Source: Bacillota bacterium (GTDB lineage: Bacteria; Bacillota; Clostridia; Lachnospirales; Lachnospiraceae). Taken from it: a DNA stretch of 64,000 nt. The DNA lies in the NCBI GenBank assembly GCA_029558315.1, contig JAKQFQ010000334.1, forward strand, positions 1 to 64,000. The letters are read 5' to 3'. Under the pieces are notes generated by a model that ran no database searches, was not told the DNA's origin, and saw only the letters and a program-made list of their open reading frames with translations. Made by a program: the position numbers and the translations under genes. Positions 47,667-57,903 of the stretch are shown here, in pieces. Every line of letters starts with the position of its first letter. Positions within the stretch are counted from its first letter, which is position 1.

Positions 47667-48787
47667 GAAAGTATAGATTAGTTATTTCGTTTGTATTGTT
47701 TTTTATGTTATCGCTACAGGTAAATGCGACTGAACTGAAAGATGAATTGTTAGGAGAATATGATTTTACAGAGGCGCAGGAAAGTGTAGAAGATAGTCTG
47801 CCACAGGATACACCTTCCATGAAGGAATTGTTGGAAAAGGCTCTTCATGGTGAAATTCTGATTTCTCCTGCGAATCTGTGTAAGATAGCAGTGGAATCGG
47901 TTAAGGAGGAGGCAGCCGCACAAAAAGAACTGTTTGCAGTCATCATTCTTAGTGGTCTTCTTGCAGCGTTATGCAAAAATCTCGCAGGATTTTGTGAGAA
48001 CAGGCAGATTGTCTCTTTAGGGTATTACTTTATCTATTTGCTGCTTGCAATCTACTTACTGAATGCCTTTATGCAGGCAACGCAAATTGCGGATGAATGT
48101 ATTACCCATCTGATAGAATTCCTACAGGTGTTATTACCGTCCTATTTTATCGCTGTAGGAGTTGCAGTGGGCAGTAGTACAGCGACCGGATTTTATCAGA
48201 TCGCGATGCTGGGAATCTATGTTGTATGGGGACTCATGAAAATACTTCTAATTCCGGGATGCTGTATTTATATGTTCCTTACAATTATCAATGGAATCTC
48301 CGGAGAGGATCGGATGGCCTCGTTGCTGAGATTATTGCTGAAGCTCATTCAGTATGTGCAAAAGACCTGCATGACTGTTATTGGGGGCCTTGGAATTATA
48401 CAGGGACTGGTATCTCCGGTATTGGACGGAGTGGGCTATGGTGCTGCTAAGAAAATACTCGCAGCAATTCCGGGGGTTGGAAATGTTACAGATGCTACAT
48501 TGCAAATGGTAACAGGCTCATTGCTTTTATTGAAGAATGGAATAGGCGCAGTGATTCTCGTTGTAATGATCCTGTTATGTGTTGTTCCGCTGGTGAGAAT
48601 TACCGTTATTGTTCTGGTATTAAAGGGCGGAAGCGCACTGATTGGAATGGTAACAGATTTTCGCATTGTACAATGCAGCGATCGCATAGGAAGTGGCAGT
48701 CTGCAGCTGTTAAAAATACTTGCATCTGCATTTGCCCTTAACTTTGTTACAGTCGCGATGGTCGCTTCTCTTAGGGGGAGCAACTGA
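47663..48787 (+). CDS. spoIIIAE: Stage III sporulation protein AE
   Basis: 374 aa multi-TM; order in operon. Confidence 0.9.
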   Translation: MRKYRLVISFVLFFMLSLQVNATELKDELLGEYDFTEAQESVEDSLPQDTPSMKELLEKALHGEILISPANLCKIAVESVKEEAAAQKELFAVIILSGLLAALCKNLAGFCENRQIVSLGYYFIYLLLAIYLLNAFMQATQIADECITHLIEFLQVLLPSYFIAVGVAVGSSTATGFYQIAMLGIYVVWGLMKILLIPGCCIYMFLTIINGISGEDRMASLLRLLLKLIQYVQKTCMTVIGGLGIIQGLVSPVLDGVGYGAAKKILAAIPGVGNVTDATLQMVTGSLLLLKNGIGAVILVVMILLCVVPLVRITVIVLVLKGGSALIGMVTDFRIVQCSDRIGSGSLQLLKILASAFALNFVTVAMVASLRGSN

Positions 48788-48809
48788 TGGGAAATAAGAG
48801 GTGATAACT

Positions 48810-49178
48810 ATGGAAGCATGGCTGGAGTGTATGAAAACAGCAGGAATCTTTCTGACTATTGCAGAATTGATTCTTCATCTTGTACCCAATGCAGAATATG
48901 AAAAGTATGTTCGTTAGCTGCTGGACCTCTGTGTAGTAATCGTTTTGTTCTGGCCCCTGGTCAATTCTGAGTCAAGAGAAGAGCTGCTGCAATCGATTAA
49001 TAAGATGGCGGAGTATGAGAGCGTATGGAGTGAGGCATCAGAAGAACTGACAGTAGATTATCTGAATCTACAGGAACCGGAGCGTGTCAGTGAGATTATT
49101 CTTACTTATGAAGAAGCATTACAGCCGGAAGGGAGCGTTTCAGATGGAAAAGTTCTGGAAGAAACTATGGGAGAATGA
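48810..49178 (+). pseudogene. spoIIIAF: Stage III sporulation protein AF with in-frame amber codon
   Basis: MEAWLECMKTAGIFLTIAELILHLVPNAEYEKYVR[TAG 48915-48917]LLDLCVVIVLFWPLVNSESREE...VSDGKVLEETMGE in one frame. Confidence 0.88.
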
Positions 49179-49749
49179 GAAAATCAGGCAAATGTTTCGA
49201 AAAGAGAACCTGCTTGTGCTGATTCTGAGCGGAATCCTTCTGATGGTAATTGTATGGCCGATAGAAGGAAAGAAAAAGGAAACATCTGCTACACAGGAAT
49301 CGGTGCAGATAGATACAACCGGCAGCGAAGCAATTGCAGCCGGCAATGAAATGGGATACCAGACTTACGGGGCATTTCTGGAAGAAAGACTGGAAAATGT
49401 ATTATCCACGATGGAAGGCGTCGGAGAAGTATCTGTGATGCTGACATTTCATTCCTCTGATGAACGAATTATCTTAAAGGATGAGGAGAGCAGCAGCAGT
49501 GAGGACATTGGTACAGAGGAACAGAGCAACCAAACGCAGCAAAGTGAAATGACCGTATTTTATACAGACCAGGAAGGAAATGAACTCCCGTATGAAACAA
49601 CAGTATTATATCCCAAAGTGGAAGGCGTGGTAGTAGTTGCACAGGGAGCTGACAATCCTGTAATTGTTGTACAGATAACAGAAGTTGTTCAGGCATTATT
49701 TGATCTTGAAATTCATAAGATTAGAGTAGTAACAATGAAATCTGAATAG
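49144..49749 (+). CDS. spoIIIAG: Stage III sporulation protein AG
   Basis: Start MEKFWKKLWENEKIRQMFRKENLLVLILSGILLMVIVWP; order in operon. Confidence 0.88.
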   Translation: MEKFWKKLWENEKIRQMFRKENLLVLILSGILLMVIVWPIEGKKKETSATQESVQIDTTGSEAIAAGNEMGYQTYGAFLEERLENVLSTMEGVGEVSVMLTFHSSDERIILKDEESSSSEDIGTEEQSNQTQQSEMTVFYTDQEGNELPYETTVLYPKVEGVVVVAQGADNPVIVVQITEVVQALFDLEIHKIRVVTMKSE

Positions 49750-49766
49750 GAAGCGGGGAAAGAGAT

Positions 49767-50507
49767 TTGAAAAGAATGTTGAAAAAGAATCAGATTATGA
49801 TTACTGCACTTGCGATAATGATTGCTGTGGCCGGTTATCTGAATTTTACAGGCAATCAGGTAAAGGACGAAACGATGATATCTGAACTTACCGATTTGGA
49901 AACGGGCGGAGAAGATGTAACGGCACTGATTGGTACAGACAACCAGGAGATTGAAGCTTCGGCACTGGATATTTCAGCAGAAGATATTGAAATGGCAGAG
50001 ATTGAGAGTCTGGATGAAGATACAGTAGTTATTGCACAGGATTACATGGATGAAGAAATGGCAGAAATGATTGAGGAAAGTGTGTCCGCTAATGCGTCAC
50101 TGACAGTAGAAGAGGAACCCGGAGTTGCTGTTTATACCTCAACAACCAGCGTGACAAGTCTTGCTTCTGCGAGACTCATTAAGGAACAGACCAGGCCTCA
50201 GAACAGAGAAATGCTTCTGGAAGTTATCAATAGTTCAACAGCGGATGAAGCGTCCAGAAAGGAAGCAACACAGGCCATGATTATGATGACTGATATTGCA
50301 GAAAAGGAAGCTTCGGCAGAAATCATGCTGGAAGCCAAAGGGTTTAGCGAGGTGGTTGTCAGTATTACAGGTGATAGTGCAGATGTTGTGGTTGGATTGT
50401 CAGAGTTAAGTGATTCACAGTGCGCACAAATCATCGATATCGTTGCAAGAAAGACCGGAATTGCAGGCGAGAGCATTATCATTACACCGGTAAGTACAAT
50501 TGAATAA
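49767..50507 (+). CDS. spoIIIAH: Stage III sporulation protein AH
   Basis: 246 aa; MKRMLKKNQIMITALAIMIAVAGYLNF; YscJ-like C-terminus; TTG start. Confidence 0.9.
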   Translation: MKRMLKKNQIMITALAIMIAVAGYLNFTGNQVKDETMISELTDLETGGEDVTALIGTDNQEIEASALDISAEDIEMAEIESLDEDTVVIAQDYMDEEMAEMIEESVSANASLTVEEEPGVAVYTSTTSVTSLASARLIKEQTRPQNREMLLEVINSSTADEASRKEATQAMIMMTDIAEKEASAEIMLEAKGFSEVVVSITGDSADVVVGLSELSDSQCAQIIDIVARKTGIAGESIIITPVSTIE

Positions 50508-50586
50508 ATATACAAAATGTGATATTCTTTTGTTATTGTTTTCAATATCTGGATATTACTAGTATACATAGAATGGAGGCAGACAA

Positions 50587-51738
50587 ATGAAGAGAGTATT
50601 TCTGATTGTACTGGATAGTGTTGGAATCGGTGAAATGCCGGATGCAGCACAGTATAAAGATGCCGGAACCAACACACTTAGGGCTGCGGCAACTAGTCGT
50701 TATTTTAATATGCCAAACATGAAAGAACTGGGACTTTTTAATATTGATGGTGTAGATTGGGCAGAAGGTGTTAAGAACCCGAAGGCTGCCATTGCAAGAA
50801 TGAAGGAAGCATCCAGGGGAAAAGATACCACCATAGGACACTGGGAAATCAGCGGTTTGATTTCCAAGAACCCATTACCGGTATATCAAAATGGCTTTCC
50901 TGATGAGGTTTTAGATGAATTTAAGAAACAAACCGGTCATGGCATATTGTGTAATCTGCCTTATTCCGGAACGGAAGTAATTAAGAAATATGGCGATGAG
51001 CATGTAAAGACAGGAGACCTGATTGTTTATACATCAGCAGACAGCGTGTTTCAGATTGCAGCGCATGAGGATGTGGTTCCGGTAGAACAGCTTTATGAAT
51101 ACTGTAAGATTGCACGAAAAATATTGTGTAATGAGCATGCAGTAGGACGTGTCATTGCAAGACCGTTTATCGGAGAAAATGGGAACTATACAAGAACAAC
51201 CAGAAGGCATGATTTCTCTCTTGAACCGCCCGGAATCACAATGCTGGACCAGGTGAAGCAAAGCGGTATGGAAATGCTTTCTGTTGGTAAAATCAAAGAC
51301 ATTTTTGCAGGACGCGGAGTAACCGATTTTGTTTATACAACAGGGAATCAGGACGGTATTGAAAAGAGCCTTGCATATATGGATCGGGATTTTGAAGGGT
51401 TATGCTTTATCAATCTGGTAGATTATGATATGCTATACGGGCACCGTAATGATATAGACGGGTATGCGAAGGCATTAACATATTTTGATGAACGCCTTTC
51501 GGAAATACTGCAAAAACTCAGAGAGGATGATGTCCTGATGATTACTGCAGATCATGGATGCGATCCGTCTTATACGCAATCGACAGATCATTCCAGAGAA
51601 TATACACCATTTGTAATGTATGGCAAGAAGATTGAACCCAAGAATTACGGTACCAGGGATACCTTTGCAGATATTGGTGCAACGGTATTAAAATACTTAG
51701 GAGTTTCTCAACAAATCAGTGGAAACTCTATGCTTTAG
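50587..51738 (+). CDS. deoB: Phosphopentomutase
   Basis: 383 aa; FLIVLDSVGIGEMPDA; TTIGHWEISG; MITADHGCDP. Confidence 0.95.
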   Translation: MKRVFLIVLDSVGIGEMPDAAQYKDAGTNTLRAAATSRYFNMPNMKELGLFNIDGVDWAEGVKNPKAAIARMKEASRGKDTTIGHWEISGLISKNPLPVYQNGFPDEVLDEFKKQTGHGILCNLPYSGTEVIKKYGDEHVKTGDLIVYTSADSVFQIAAHEDVVPVEQLYEYCKIARKILCNEHAVGRVIARPFIGENGNYTRTTRRHDFSLEPPGITMLDQVKQSGMEMLSVGKIKDIFAGRGVTDFVYTTGNQDGIEKSLAYMDRDFEGLCFINLVDYDMLYGHRNDIDGYAKALTYFDERLSEILQKLREDDVLMITADHGCDPSYTQSTDHSREYTPFVMYGKKIEPKNYGTRDTFADIGATVLKYLGVSQQISGNSML

Positions 51739-51749
51739 GAGGAACAGAA

Positions 51750-53345
51750 GTGAGTAACATAGCCAATGAGATTAATCGGAGAAGGACATTTGCAATCATC
51801 TCCCATCCGGACGCAGGAAAGACTACTTTGACAGAAAAGCTGCTTCTATATGGAGGAGCAATCAATCTGGCAGGAAGTGTGAAAGGTAAAGCAACTGCAC
51901 GACACGCGGTTTCGGACTGGATGGAGATCGAGAAGGAGAGAGGTATTTCAGTCACTTCTTCAGTACTGCAGTTTGAATATGATGGCTATTGTATCAATAT
52001 CCTGGATACCCCGGGACATCAGGATTTCTCAGAAGATACCTATCGTACCCTTATGGCAGCGGATTCTGCAGTAATGGTAATTGATGCATCTAAGGGTGTA
52101 GAAGCGCAGACGAGAAAATTATTCAAGGTCTGCGGAATGCGGGGAATTCCAATCTTTACTTTTATTAATAAAATGGATCGGGATGCCAATGAAACATTGG
52201 ATTTACTTGATGAGATTGAGAAAGAGTTGGGAATCGAGACTTGCCCGATGAACTGGCCAATTGGATCAGGTAAGAATTTTAAAGGTGTATATGACAGACA
52301 GGAGAGGTGCGTAATTACCTATTCAGATACCCAGAAGGGAACGAAGGAAGGCGAGACGCATGTTATTCCTATTGATGATGAACAGGCAATCCTGGAAGCG
52401 ATTGGCGAGAATGCCAGAGCAAAGCTCTTTGACGAGATTGAGCTTTTAGATACAGCGAGTGCAGAATTTGACTTGGAGACAGTACAATCAGGTCAATTAA
52501 CACCGGTATTCTTTGGATCGGCACTTACTAACTTTGGTGTAGAGATCTTTTTGAAACACTTTTTACAGATGACAACGACACCCATTGCCCGTAAATCAGA
52601 GCAGGGACTGGTGGATCCGGTCGAAACACCTTTTTCAGCATTTGTATTTAAGATACAGGCCAATATGAATAAAGCGCATCGGGACAGAATTGCATTTATG
52701 CGAATCTGTTCCGGACGTTTTGATGCCAATATCGATGTGAAGCATGTGCAGGGCGGACGTACCCTAAGACTATTGCAGCCACAACAGCTGATGGCGAGTG
52801 AGAGAAAGATTCTTGACGAAGCGTATGCCGGAGATATTATTGGTGTATTTGATCCGGGTATTTTCTCGATTGGAGATACCATCTGTATGCCGGGAGAAGA
52901 CATTCGATATGAAGGAATTCCGACCTTTGCACCGGAACATTTTGCCAGAGTGCGTCAGGTGGATACCATGAAAAGAAAACAGTTTGTAAAGGGAATTAAT
53001 CAGATTGCACAGGAAGGTGCGATTCAGATTTTTCAGGAGATTTCCTCAGGAATGGAAGAGATTATTGTTGGAGTCGTTGGTGTTCTTCAATTTGAAGTTC
53101 TAAAATATCGCCTGGAAAATGAGTATAATGTTGAAATCAGGATGGAACCGCTTCCATATGAGCATATCCGCTGGATTGAAAATGCAGAGAAGATTGATGT
53201 GGCAAAACTTAGCGGTACTTCTGATATGAAGAAGATTCAGGATTTGAAAGGCAACCCGTTGTTATTGTTTATTAATGCGTGGAGTGTAGGTATGACACTG
53301 GAGAGAAATCCGGACTTACAGCTCAGTGAATTTGGAAGGGATTAA
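51750..53345 (+). CDS. prfC: Peptide chain release factor 3
   Basis: 531 aa; SHPDAGKTTLTEKLLLYGGAINLAGSVKGK; DTPGHQDFSEDTYRTL; INKMDRD. Confidence 0.95.
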   Translation: MSNIANEINRRRTFAIISHPDAGKTTLTEKLLLYGGAINLAGSVKGKATARHAVSDWMEIEKERGISVTSSVLQFEYDGYCINILDTPGHQDFSEDTYRTLMAADSAVMVIDASKGVEAQTRKLFKVCGMRGIPIFTFINKMDRDANETLDLLDEIEKELGIETCPMNWPIGSGKNFKGVYDRQERCVITYSDTQKGTKEGETHVIPIDDEQAILEAIGENARAKLFDEIELLDTASAEFDLETVQSGQLTPVFFGSALTNFGVEIFLKHFLQMTTTPIARKSEQGLVDPVETPFSAFVFKIQANMNKAHRDRIAFMRICSGRFDANIDVKHVQGGRTLRLLQPQQLMASERKILDEAYAGDIIGVFDPGIFSIGDTICMPGEDIRYEGIPTFAPEHFARVRQVDTMKRKQFVKGINQIAQEGAIQIFQEISSGMEEIIVGVVGVLQFEVLKYRLENEYNVEIRMEPLPYEHIRWIENAEKIDVAKLSGTSDMKKIQDLKGNPLLLFINAWSVGMTLERNPDLQLSEFGRD

Positions 53346-54641
53346 ATGAAGCCAAAGACGAAATATTGTAAATTGGGAATTGCTTGTATCCTTGTTTTTT
53401 TATTGATTGCCGGATGTGCGTCAAAGGATCGTATTGATTCAGGACCGCGCCCTGTCAGCCAGACACCGGCGCAGGGAGAAAACCAGATGGTAGCCGGACC
53501 GGCTGGTGGAACCGGCTATGTCGCACCGGTTGTGGAAGAACAGAGTACACCGGTCGAAGTTTCTGCGGATGTTGGTGAACAGCAGAAAGCAAGAGATGAG
53601 ATTGGATTAACGGATACCAGCATTGAACAGACGAAATCATTGCAGACGGGGCGATACTGTTATGATACCATGGATGCGCAGTATCATACTTTATATGTAG
53701 AACTTCTTACAATAGTAGAGAACAGTCAGGAGAATATTCGTATCTCTACAGATAATGCAGATGCACTACAGTATGCCTTTTTATGTATGTTTTATGACCA
53801 TCCGGAGATCTTCTGGATTGATGGATATACCTATATGCGTCATGAGGATAGTACCGGAAGCTATTTTACTTTTTCGGGCAGATATACCTATACCCGCGAA
53901 GAAAGTGCAGGTTATCAGTTAGCGTTAGATCAGTATTTTGCGCAGGTGCAGGCCACTATTCCGGCTAATGCAAGCCAGTATGAAAAGGTAAAAGGCGTCT
54001 ATGAGTATATTGTAAGACATACGGAATATGATCCAACGGCAAGAGATAATCAGAATATCCTATCCGTTTTTCTCTATGGTAAATCAGTATGTCAGGGATA
54101 TGTGAAAGCAATGCAGTATCTGCTGGAAAGACTTGGTGTAGCAAGCACCATGGTAGTCGGTCGTGTGGCTACAGGGGAAGGACATGCCTGGAACCTTGTG
54201 AATATTGATGGCGCTTATTATTATGTGGACCCTACCTGGGGTGACTCGAGCTATTCTGCTGATAATGCCGCCGTGGCGGCCAGTGATCAGGAAGTGAACT
54301 ATGAATTTCTAAATATCACCACAGCGGAACTGGAGAGAACACATCAAAGCACCAATGTTGTTCCATTGCCATGCTGCGTGGCAACAGAAGCGAATTACTA
54401 TGTCATGGAGAATCTTTATTTTGCAGGTTATGATGAAGAACATCTTTCGGCAGTATTTGATGATGCTTATGCGTCTGGGGAACGTTTTGTTACAATTAAA
54501 TGTTCAGACGAGGCAGTATATCAGAATATGTACAATGAATTGCTGACCAATCAGGGAATATTAGATTATCTGCCATCAGATGTAACATCGATAGAGTATG
54601 TAACGTCTGAGGATCAAAGAACAATGAGCTTCTGGCTATAA
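53346..54641 (+). CDS. Transglutaminase-like lipoprotein
   Basis: 431 aa; lipobox LIAGC; Cys-His-Asp core GKSVCQGYVKAM, GHAWNLVN, YYVDPTWGD. Confidence 0.88.
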   Translation: MKPKTKYCKLGIACILVFLLIAGCASKDRIDSGPRPVSQTPAQGENQMVAGPAGGTGYVAPVVEEQSTPVEVSADVGEQQKARDEIGLTDTSIEQTKSLQTGRYCYDTMDAQYHTLYVELLTIVENSQENIRISTDNADALQYAFLCMFYDHPEIFWIDGYTYMRHEDSTGSYFTFSGRYTYTREESAGYQLALDQYFAQVQATIPANASQYEKVKGVYEYIVRHTEYDPTARDNQNILSVFLYGKSVCQGYVKAMQYLLERLGVASTMVVGRVATGEGHAWNLVNIDGAYYYVDPTWGDSSYSADNAAVAASDQEVNYEFLNITTAELERTHQSTNVVPLPCCVATEANYYVMENLYFAGYDEEHLSAVFDDAYASGERFVTIKCSDEAVYQNMYNELLTNQGILDYLPSDVTSIEYVTSEDQRTMSFWL

Positions 54642-54648
54642 AGAGTAT

Positions 54649-54677
54649 TTGCCAAACAATTACGGCTCTGCTATAAT
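54649..54677 (+). promoter_or_regulatory. Candidate sigma-A promoter for the asp23-nusB operon
   Basis: TTGCCA - 17 bp - TATAAT. Confidence 0.75.
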
Positions 54678-54709
54678 CAGAGTATTGAAAAATGGAAATG
54701 GAGGACAAT

Positions 54710-55087
54710 ATGGATTCTAAAAATATAACTTTATCACAGAGCGAAGAAAAGATTGGAACTGTGCAGATTGCTGATGATGTGGTTGCAATGATTGCATCCC
54801 TCGCGGCTACTGAAATCCCTGGTGTGTCAGCCATGATTGGTAATATTACCAATGAATTGATGAGCAAGGTGGGAATGAAGAGTCTGACGAAAGGTGTCAA
54901 GGTTGACATTATCGAGAATGTTGTTACCATTCATCTCGCAATTATTTTGGAATATGGATACAATATTCCGCAGACCTGTCAGAAAGTACAGGAAAAAGTG
55001 AAAACAGCGATAGAGAATATGACAGGACTTACGGTTGCTGATGTGAATATCCGTATTGCATCTGTTAATATGCCAAAAGGACAATAA
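54710..55087 (+). CDS. Asp23/Gls24 family protein
   Basis: [35 protein letters not shown] before ATG. Confidence 0.93.
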   Translation: MDSKNITLSQSEEKIGTVQIADDVVAMIASLAATEIPGVSAMIGNITNELMSKVGMKSLTKGVKVDIIENVVTIHLAIILEYGYNIPQTCQKVQEKVKTAIENMTGLTVADVNIRIASVNMPKGQ

Positions 55088-55089
55088 AG

Positions 55090-55497
55090 ATGAGCAGAAG
55101 AACAATCAGAGAGCAGGTCTTTAAACTCTTGTTTCGTGTAGAGTTCAATGAACGAGGTGAGATGGAAGAACAGACTGCCCTGTTTTATGAAGATGAAGAG
55201 AATCAGACAGAGGATTTAGTCAGAACTGAAGTTACTGATAAGTTAAATGCGGCAATCAGTCACCTTGATGAACTAGATGAGATGCTTGACAGAGAGGTTA
55301 CCGGCTGGTCTACGAAGAGAATCGGAAAGGTTGAACTGACGATTCTTCGACTTGCTTTGTATGAAATGAAATATGATGAGGATGTTCCTGAATCGGTAGC
55401 AATTAATGAAGCAGTAGAACTGGCTAAGAAGTACGGTCAGGATAAGTCTGCTGAGTTTGTTAATGGTGTGCTTGCGAAATTCACATCCAAAGAGTAG
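55090..55497 (+). CDS. nusB: Transcription antitermination factor NusB
   Basis: 135 aa; [48 protein letters not shown]. Confidence 0.96.
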   Translation: MSRRTIREQVFKLLFRVEFNERGEMEEQTALFYEDEENQTEDLVRTEVTDKLNAAISHLDELDEMLDREVTGWSTKRIGKVELTILRLALYEMKYDEDVPESVAINEAVELAKKYGQDKSAEFVNGVLAKFTSKE

Positions 55498-56745
55498 GTG
55501 TCAGATTTGCGGGCTAAGAATATATATTCCGTAGTGCAGGTCAATTCTTATATTAAAAATATGTTTGCCCAGGACTATTTGCTTGGGCTTGTTTCTGTTA
55601 GAGGGGAAGTCAGTAATCTAAAGTATCATTCCTCAGGTCATATCTATTTTACTTTAAAGGATGAAAAGGCAGCAATTGCATGTGTAATGTTTGCATCTAA
55701 CCGGTCAGGTCTGAAGTTTAGAATGCAGGAGGGGCAACAGGTTGTAGCTGCCGGCAGCGTAGAAGTATATGAGAGAGATGGGAAATACCAACTCTATGTT
55801 AAGACAGTAGAGCAGGATGGGCAGGGCAATCTAAGCGAGCAGTTTGAGGCATTAAAGCAAAGACTCGAAGAGATGGGAATGTTCGCTTCTGAATATAAAC
55901 AGGCAATTCCTTCCTGCATTAAGACACTTGGTGTTGTTACAGCCAGAACCGGTGCCGCAATTCAGGACATTATCAACATTTCACTCAGAAGAAATCCCTA
56001 TTTACAAATTATTCTCTATCCGGCATTGGTGCAGGGAGAACAGGCCAAGGAGAGTATTGTGCGTGGAATTCAGGCATTGGAGCAATATGGAGTAGATACG
56101 ATTATTGTCGGACGCGGCGGTGGTTCCATGGAAGATTTGTGGGCGTTTAATGAGGAGTGTGTGGCGCAGGCGATTTTTGATTGCAAAACTCCGATTATTT
56201 CTGCGGTTGGACATGAAACAGATATTACAATTGCGGATTTTGTTGCGGATCTTCGGGCACCGACACCTTCTGCAGCAGCTGAACTGGCAGTATATGAGCT
56301 AAATATTTTAACACAGCAAATGACGGAATATAAAGAAGCATTTGATTACCGTTTGCAGCATGTTCTGGAAAAGAAGAAGAATCTTTTGGACAGAGAACGA
56401 TTAAAGCTAAAACATTTATCTCCGGCCAGTGTCTTAAATGAGAAAAGAAGATATCTGATTGCAATAGAAGAACAACTCAATGAATTAATGAATCAACAGC
56501 TTAGAGAGAAAAAACACCGGTTCAATATCTATCTGGAACAGATGAAGGGGCGTTCACCGCTTGATAAGCTGAATCAGGGATATTCATTTGTCAGTGATAA
56601 TGCAAATAAAGCAGTGACAACCGTGGATCAGGTCAACTGTAATGACAGGGTATCCATACACCTGGTGGATGGAGTCCTTCAAACAACGGTAACAGAAATC
56701 ATCAGGAGAGATCAGGAACAGATTGAAAGGTGGAGTCAGAGTTGA
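55498..56745 (+). CDS. xseA: Exodeoxyribonuclease VII large subunit
   Basis: 415 aa; OB fold VRGEVSNLKYHSSGHIYFTLKD; GVVTARTGAAIQDI; VGRGGGSMEDLWAFN. Confidence 0.96.
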   Translation: MSDLRAKNIYSVVQVNSYIKNMFAQDYLLGLVSVRGEVSNLKYHSSGHIYFTLKDEKAAIACVMFASNRSGLKFRMQEGQQVVAAGSVEVYERDGKYQLYVKTVEQDGQGNLSEQFEALKQRLEEMGMFASEYKQAIPSCIKTLGVVTARTGAAIQDIINISLRRNPYLQIILYPALVQGEQAKESIVRGIQALEQYGVDTIIVGRGGGSMEDLWAFNEECVAQAIFDCKTPIISAVGHETDITIADFVADLRAPTPSAAAELAVYELNILTQQMTEYKEAFDYRLQHVLEKKKNLLDRERLKLKHLSPASVLNEKRRYLIAIEEQLNELMNQQLREKKHRFNIYLEQMKGRSPLDKLNQGYSFVSDNANKAVTTVDQVNCNDRVSIHLVDGVLQTTVTEIIRRDQEQIERWSQS

Positions 56746-56960
56746 AACAAAAAGAGCAGAAGGAACCGTCACTGGAAGAACGATTTGCGTGTCTGGAAGA
56801 AATGATTAAACAATTAGAAAATCCGGATATTGCATTAGAGGAGTCTTTTCGATTATATCAGGAAGGCATGGAGCTGCTGAAGCTTTGCAATAATGAAATA
56901 GATAAAGTAGAGAAGAAAGTATTGTTACTAAACGAAGCGGGTGAAACAGATGAATTATGA
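56730..56960 (+). CDS. xseB: Exodeoxyribonuclease VII small subunit
   Basis: ~76 aa; SLEERFACLEEMIKQLENPDIALEESFRLYQEGMELLKLC; overlaps xseA. Confidence 0.95.
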   Translation: MESELKQKEQKEPSLEERFACLEEMIKQLENPDIALEESFRLYQEGMELLKLCNNEIDKVEKKVLLLNEAGETDEL

Positions 56961-57885
56961 AGCAATGATAGAGGCAAGAACAAAAGAGGTTAATGAAAAG
57001 ATACTGTCTTACCTTCCTAAGGAAGAAGGCTATCAGAAAACTGTAATTGAGGCCATGAATTATAGCTTTCGCGTTGGCGGAAAGCGGCTTAGACCGTTCC
57101 TGATGCAGGAGATTTATACCATGTGTGGAGGTACTAAGAAAATTGTAGAACCTTTTATGGCGGCGCTGGAGATGATACATACTTATTCTCTGGTTCACGA
57201 TGATCTTCCGGAAATGGATGATGATGAGCTGAGAAGAGGTATGCCAACAACGCATAAAAAATATGGTCAGGCAATGGGCGTATTAGCTGGAGATGGTTTG
57301 CTCAATTATGCAATGGAAACAGCTATGAGAGCTTTTGACTTATGCAGTCAACAGGACAATGAAAATATTATTAAGGCATTGCAGGTGCTTTTTAACAAAT
57401 CAGGAATATATGGAATGATTGGTGGTCAGACACTTGACGTGGAAGCAGAGAAAACGAATCATGAACTGGAGTTGGGTGAATTACTCTTTATCGATGAGAA
57501 TAAGACTGCTGCACTACTGGAAGCAGCGCTTATGTGCGGAGCAATTCTGGCAGGAGCAGATGAAAAAGTTGTCGATCAGTTTGAAAAGGTTGGGTCTTTG
57601 GTAGGAACGGCATTTCAGATTCAGGATGACATCTTGGATATAACAAGTACAACGCAGGTGCTTGGGAAGCCGGTTGGAAGTGATGAACGGAATCATAAGA
57701 AAACATATGTAACTTATTATGGTCTGGAAGAAGCAAAAAAAGATCAGGAACGTTTCTCTCTTGAAGCGATTTCCATGCTGGATTCCTATGGAACGGAAGC
57801 AACATTGACATTAACACCGGAATCAGAAGAGGCCAAACAAATCGTAATCGCATTGATCCGACGTTTGGTCAGCAGAAAAATGTAG
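56941..57885 (+). CDS. ispA: Polyprenyl synthetase (farnesyl diphosphate synthase)
   Basis: 314 aa; GGKRLRPFL; DDLPEMDDDELRRG; QIQDDILD. Confidence 0.95.
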   Translation: MKQMNYEAMIEARTKEVNEKILSYLPKEEGYQKTVIEAMNYSFRVGGKRLRPFLMQEIYTMCGGTKKIVEPFMAALEMIHTYSLVHDDLPEMDDDELRRGMPTTHKKYGQAMGVLAGDGLLNYAMETAMRAFDLCSQQDNENIIKALQVLFNKSGIYGMIGGQTLDVEAEKTNHELELGELLFIDENKTAALLEAALMCGAILAGADEKVVDQFEKVGSLVGTAFQIQDDILDITSTTQVLGKPVGSDERNHKKTYVTYYGLEEAKKDQERFSLEAISMLDSYGTEATLTLTPESEEAKQIVIALIRRLVSRKM

Positions 57886-57903
57886 TTTTGGGGGATAGAC
57901 AGC

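Noticed and set aside
48915-48917. Amber recoding (pyrrolysine or phage-type TAG reassignment) as explanation for spoIIIAF
   Set aside because: TAG serves as the normal terminator of neighbouring genes such as fmt and nusB, and no Pyl genes or suppressor tRNA are visible in the window.
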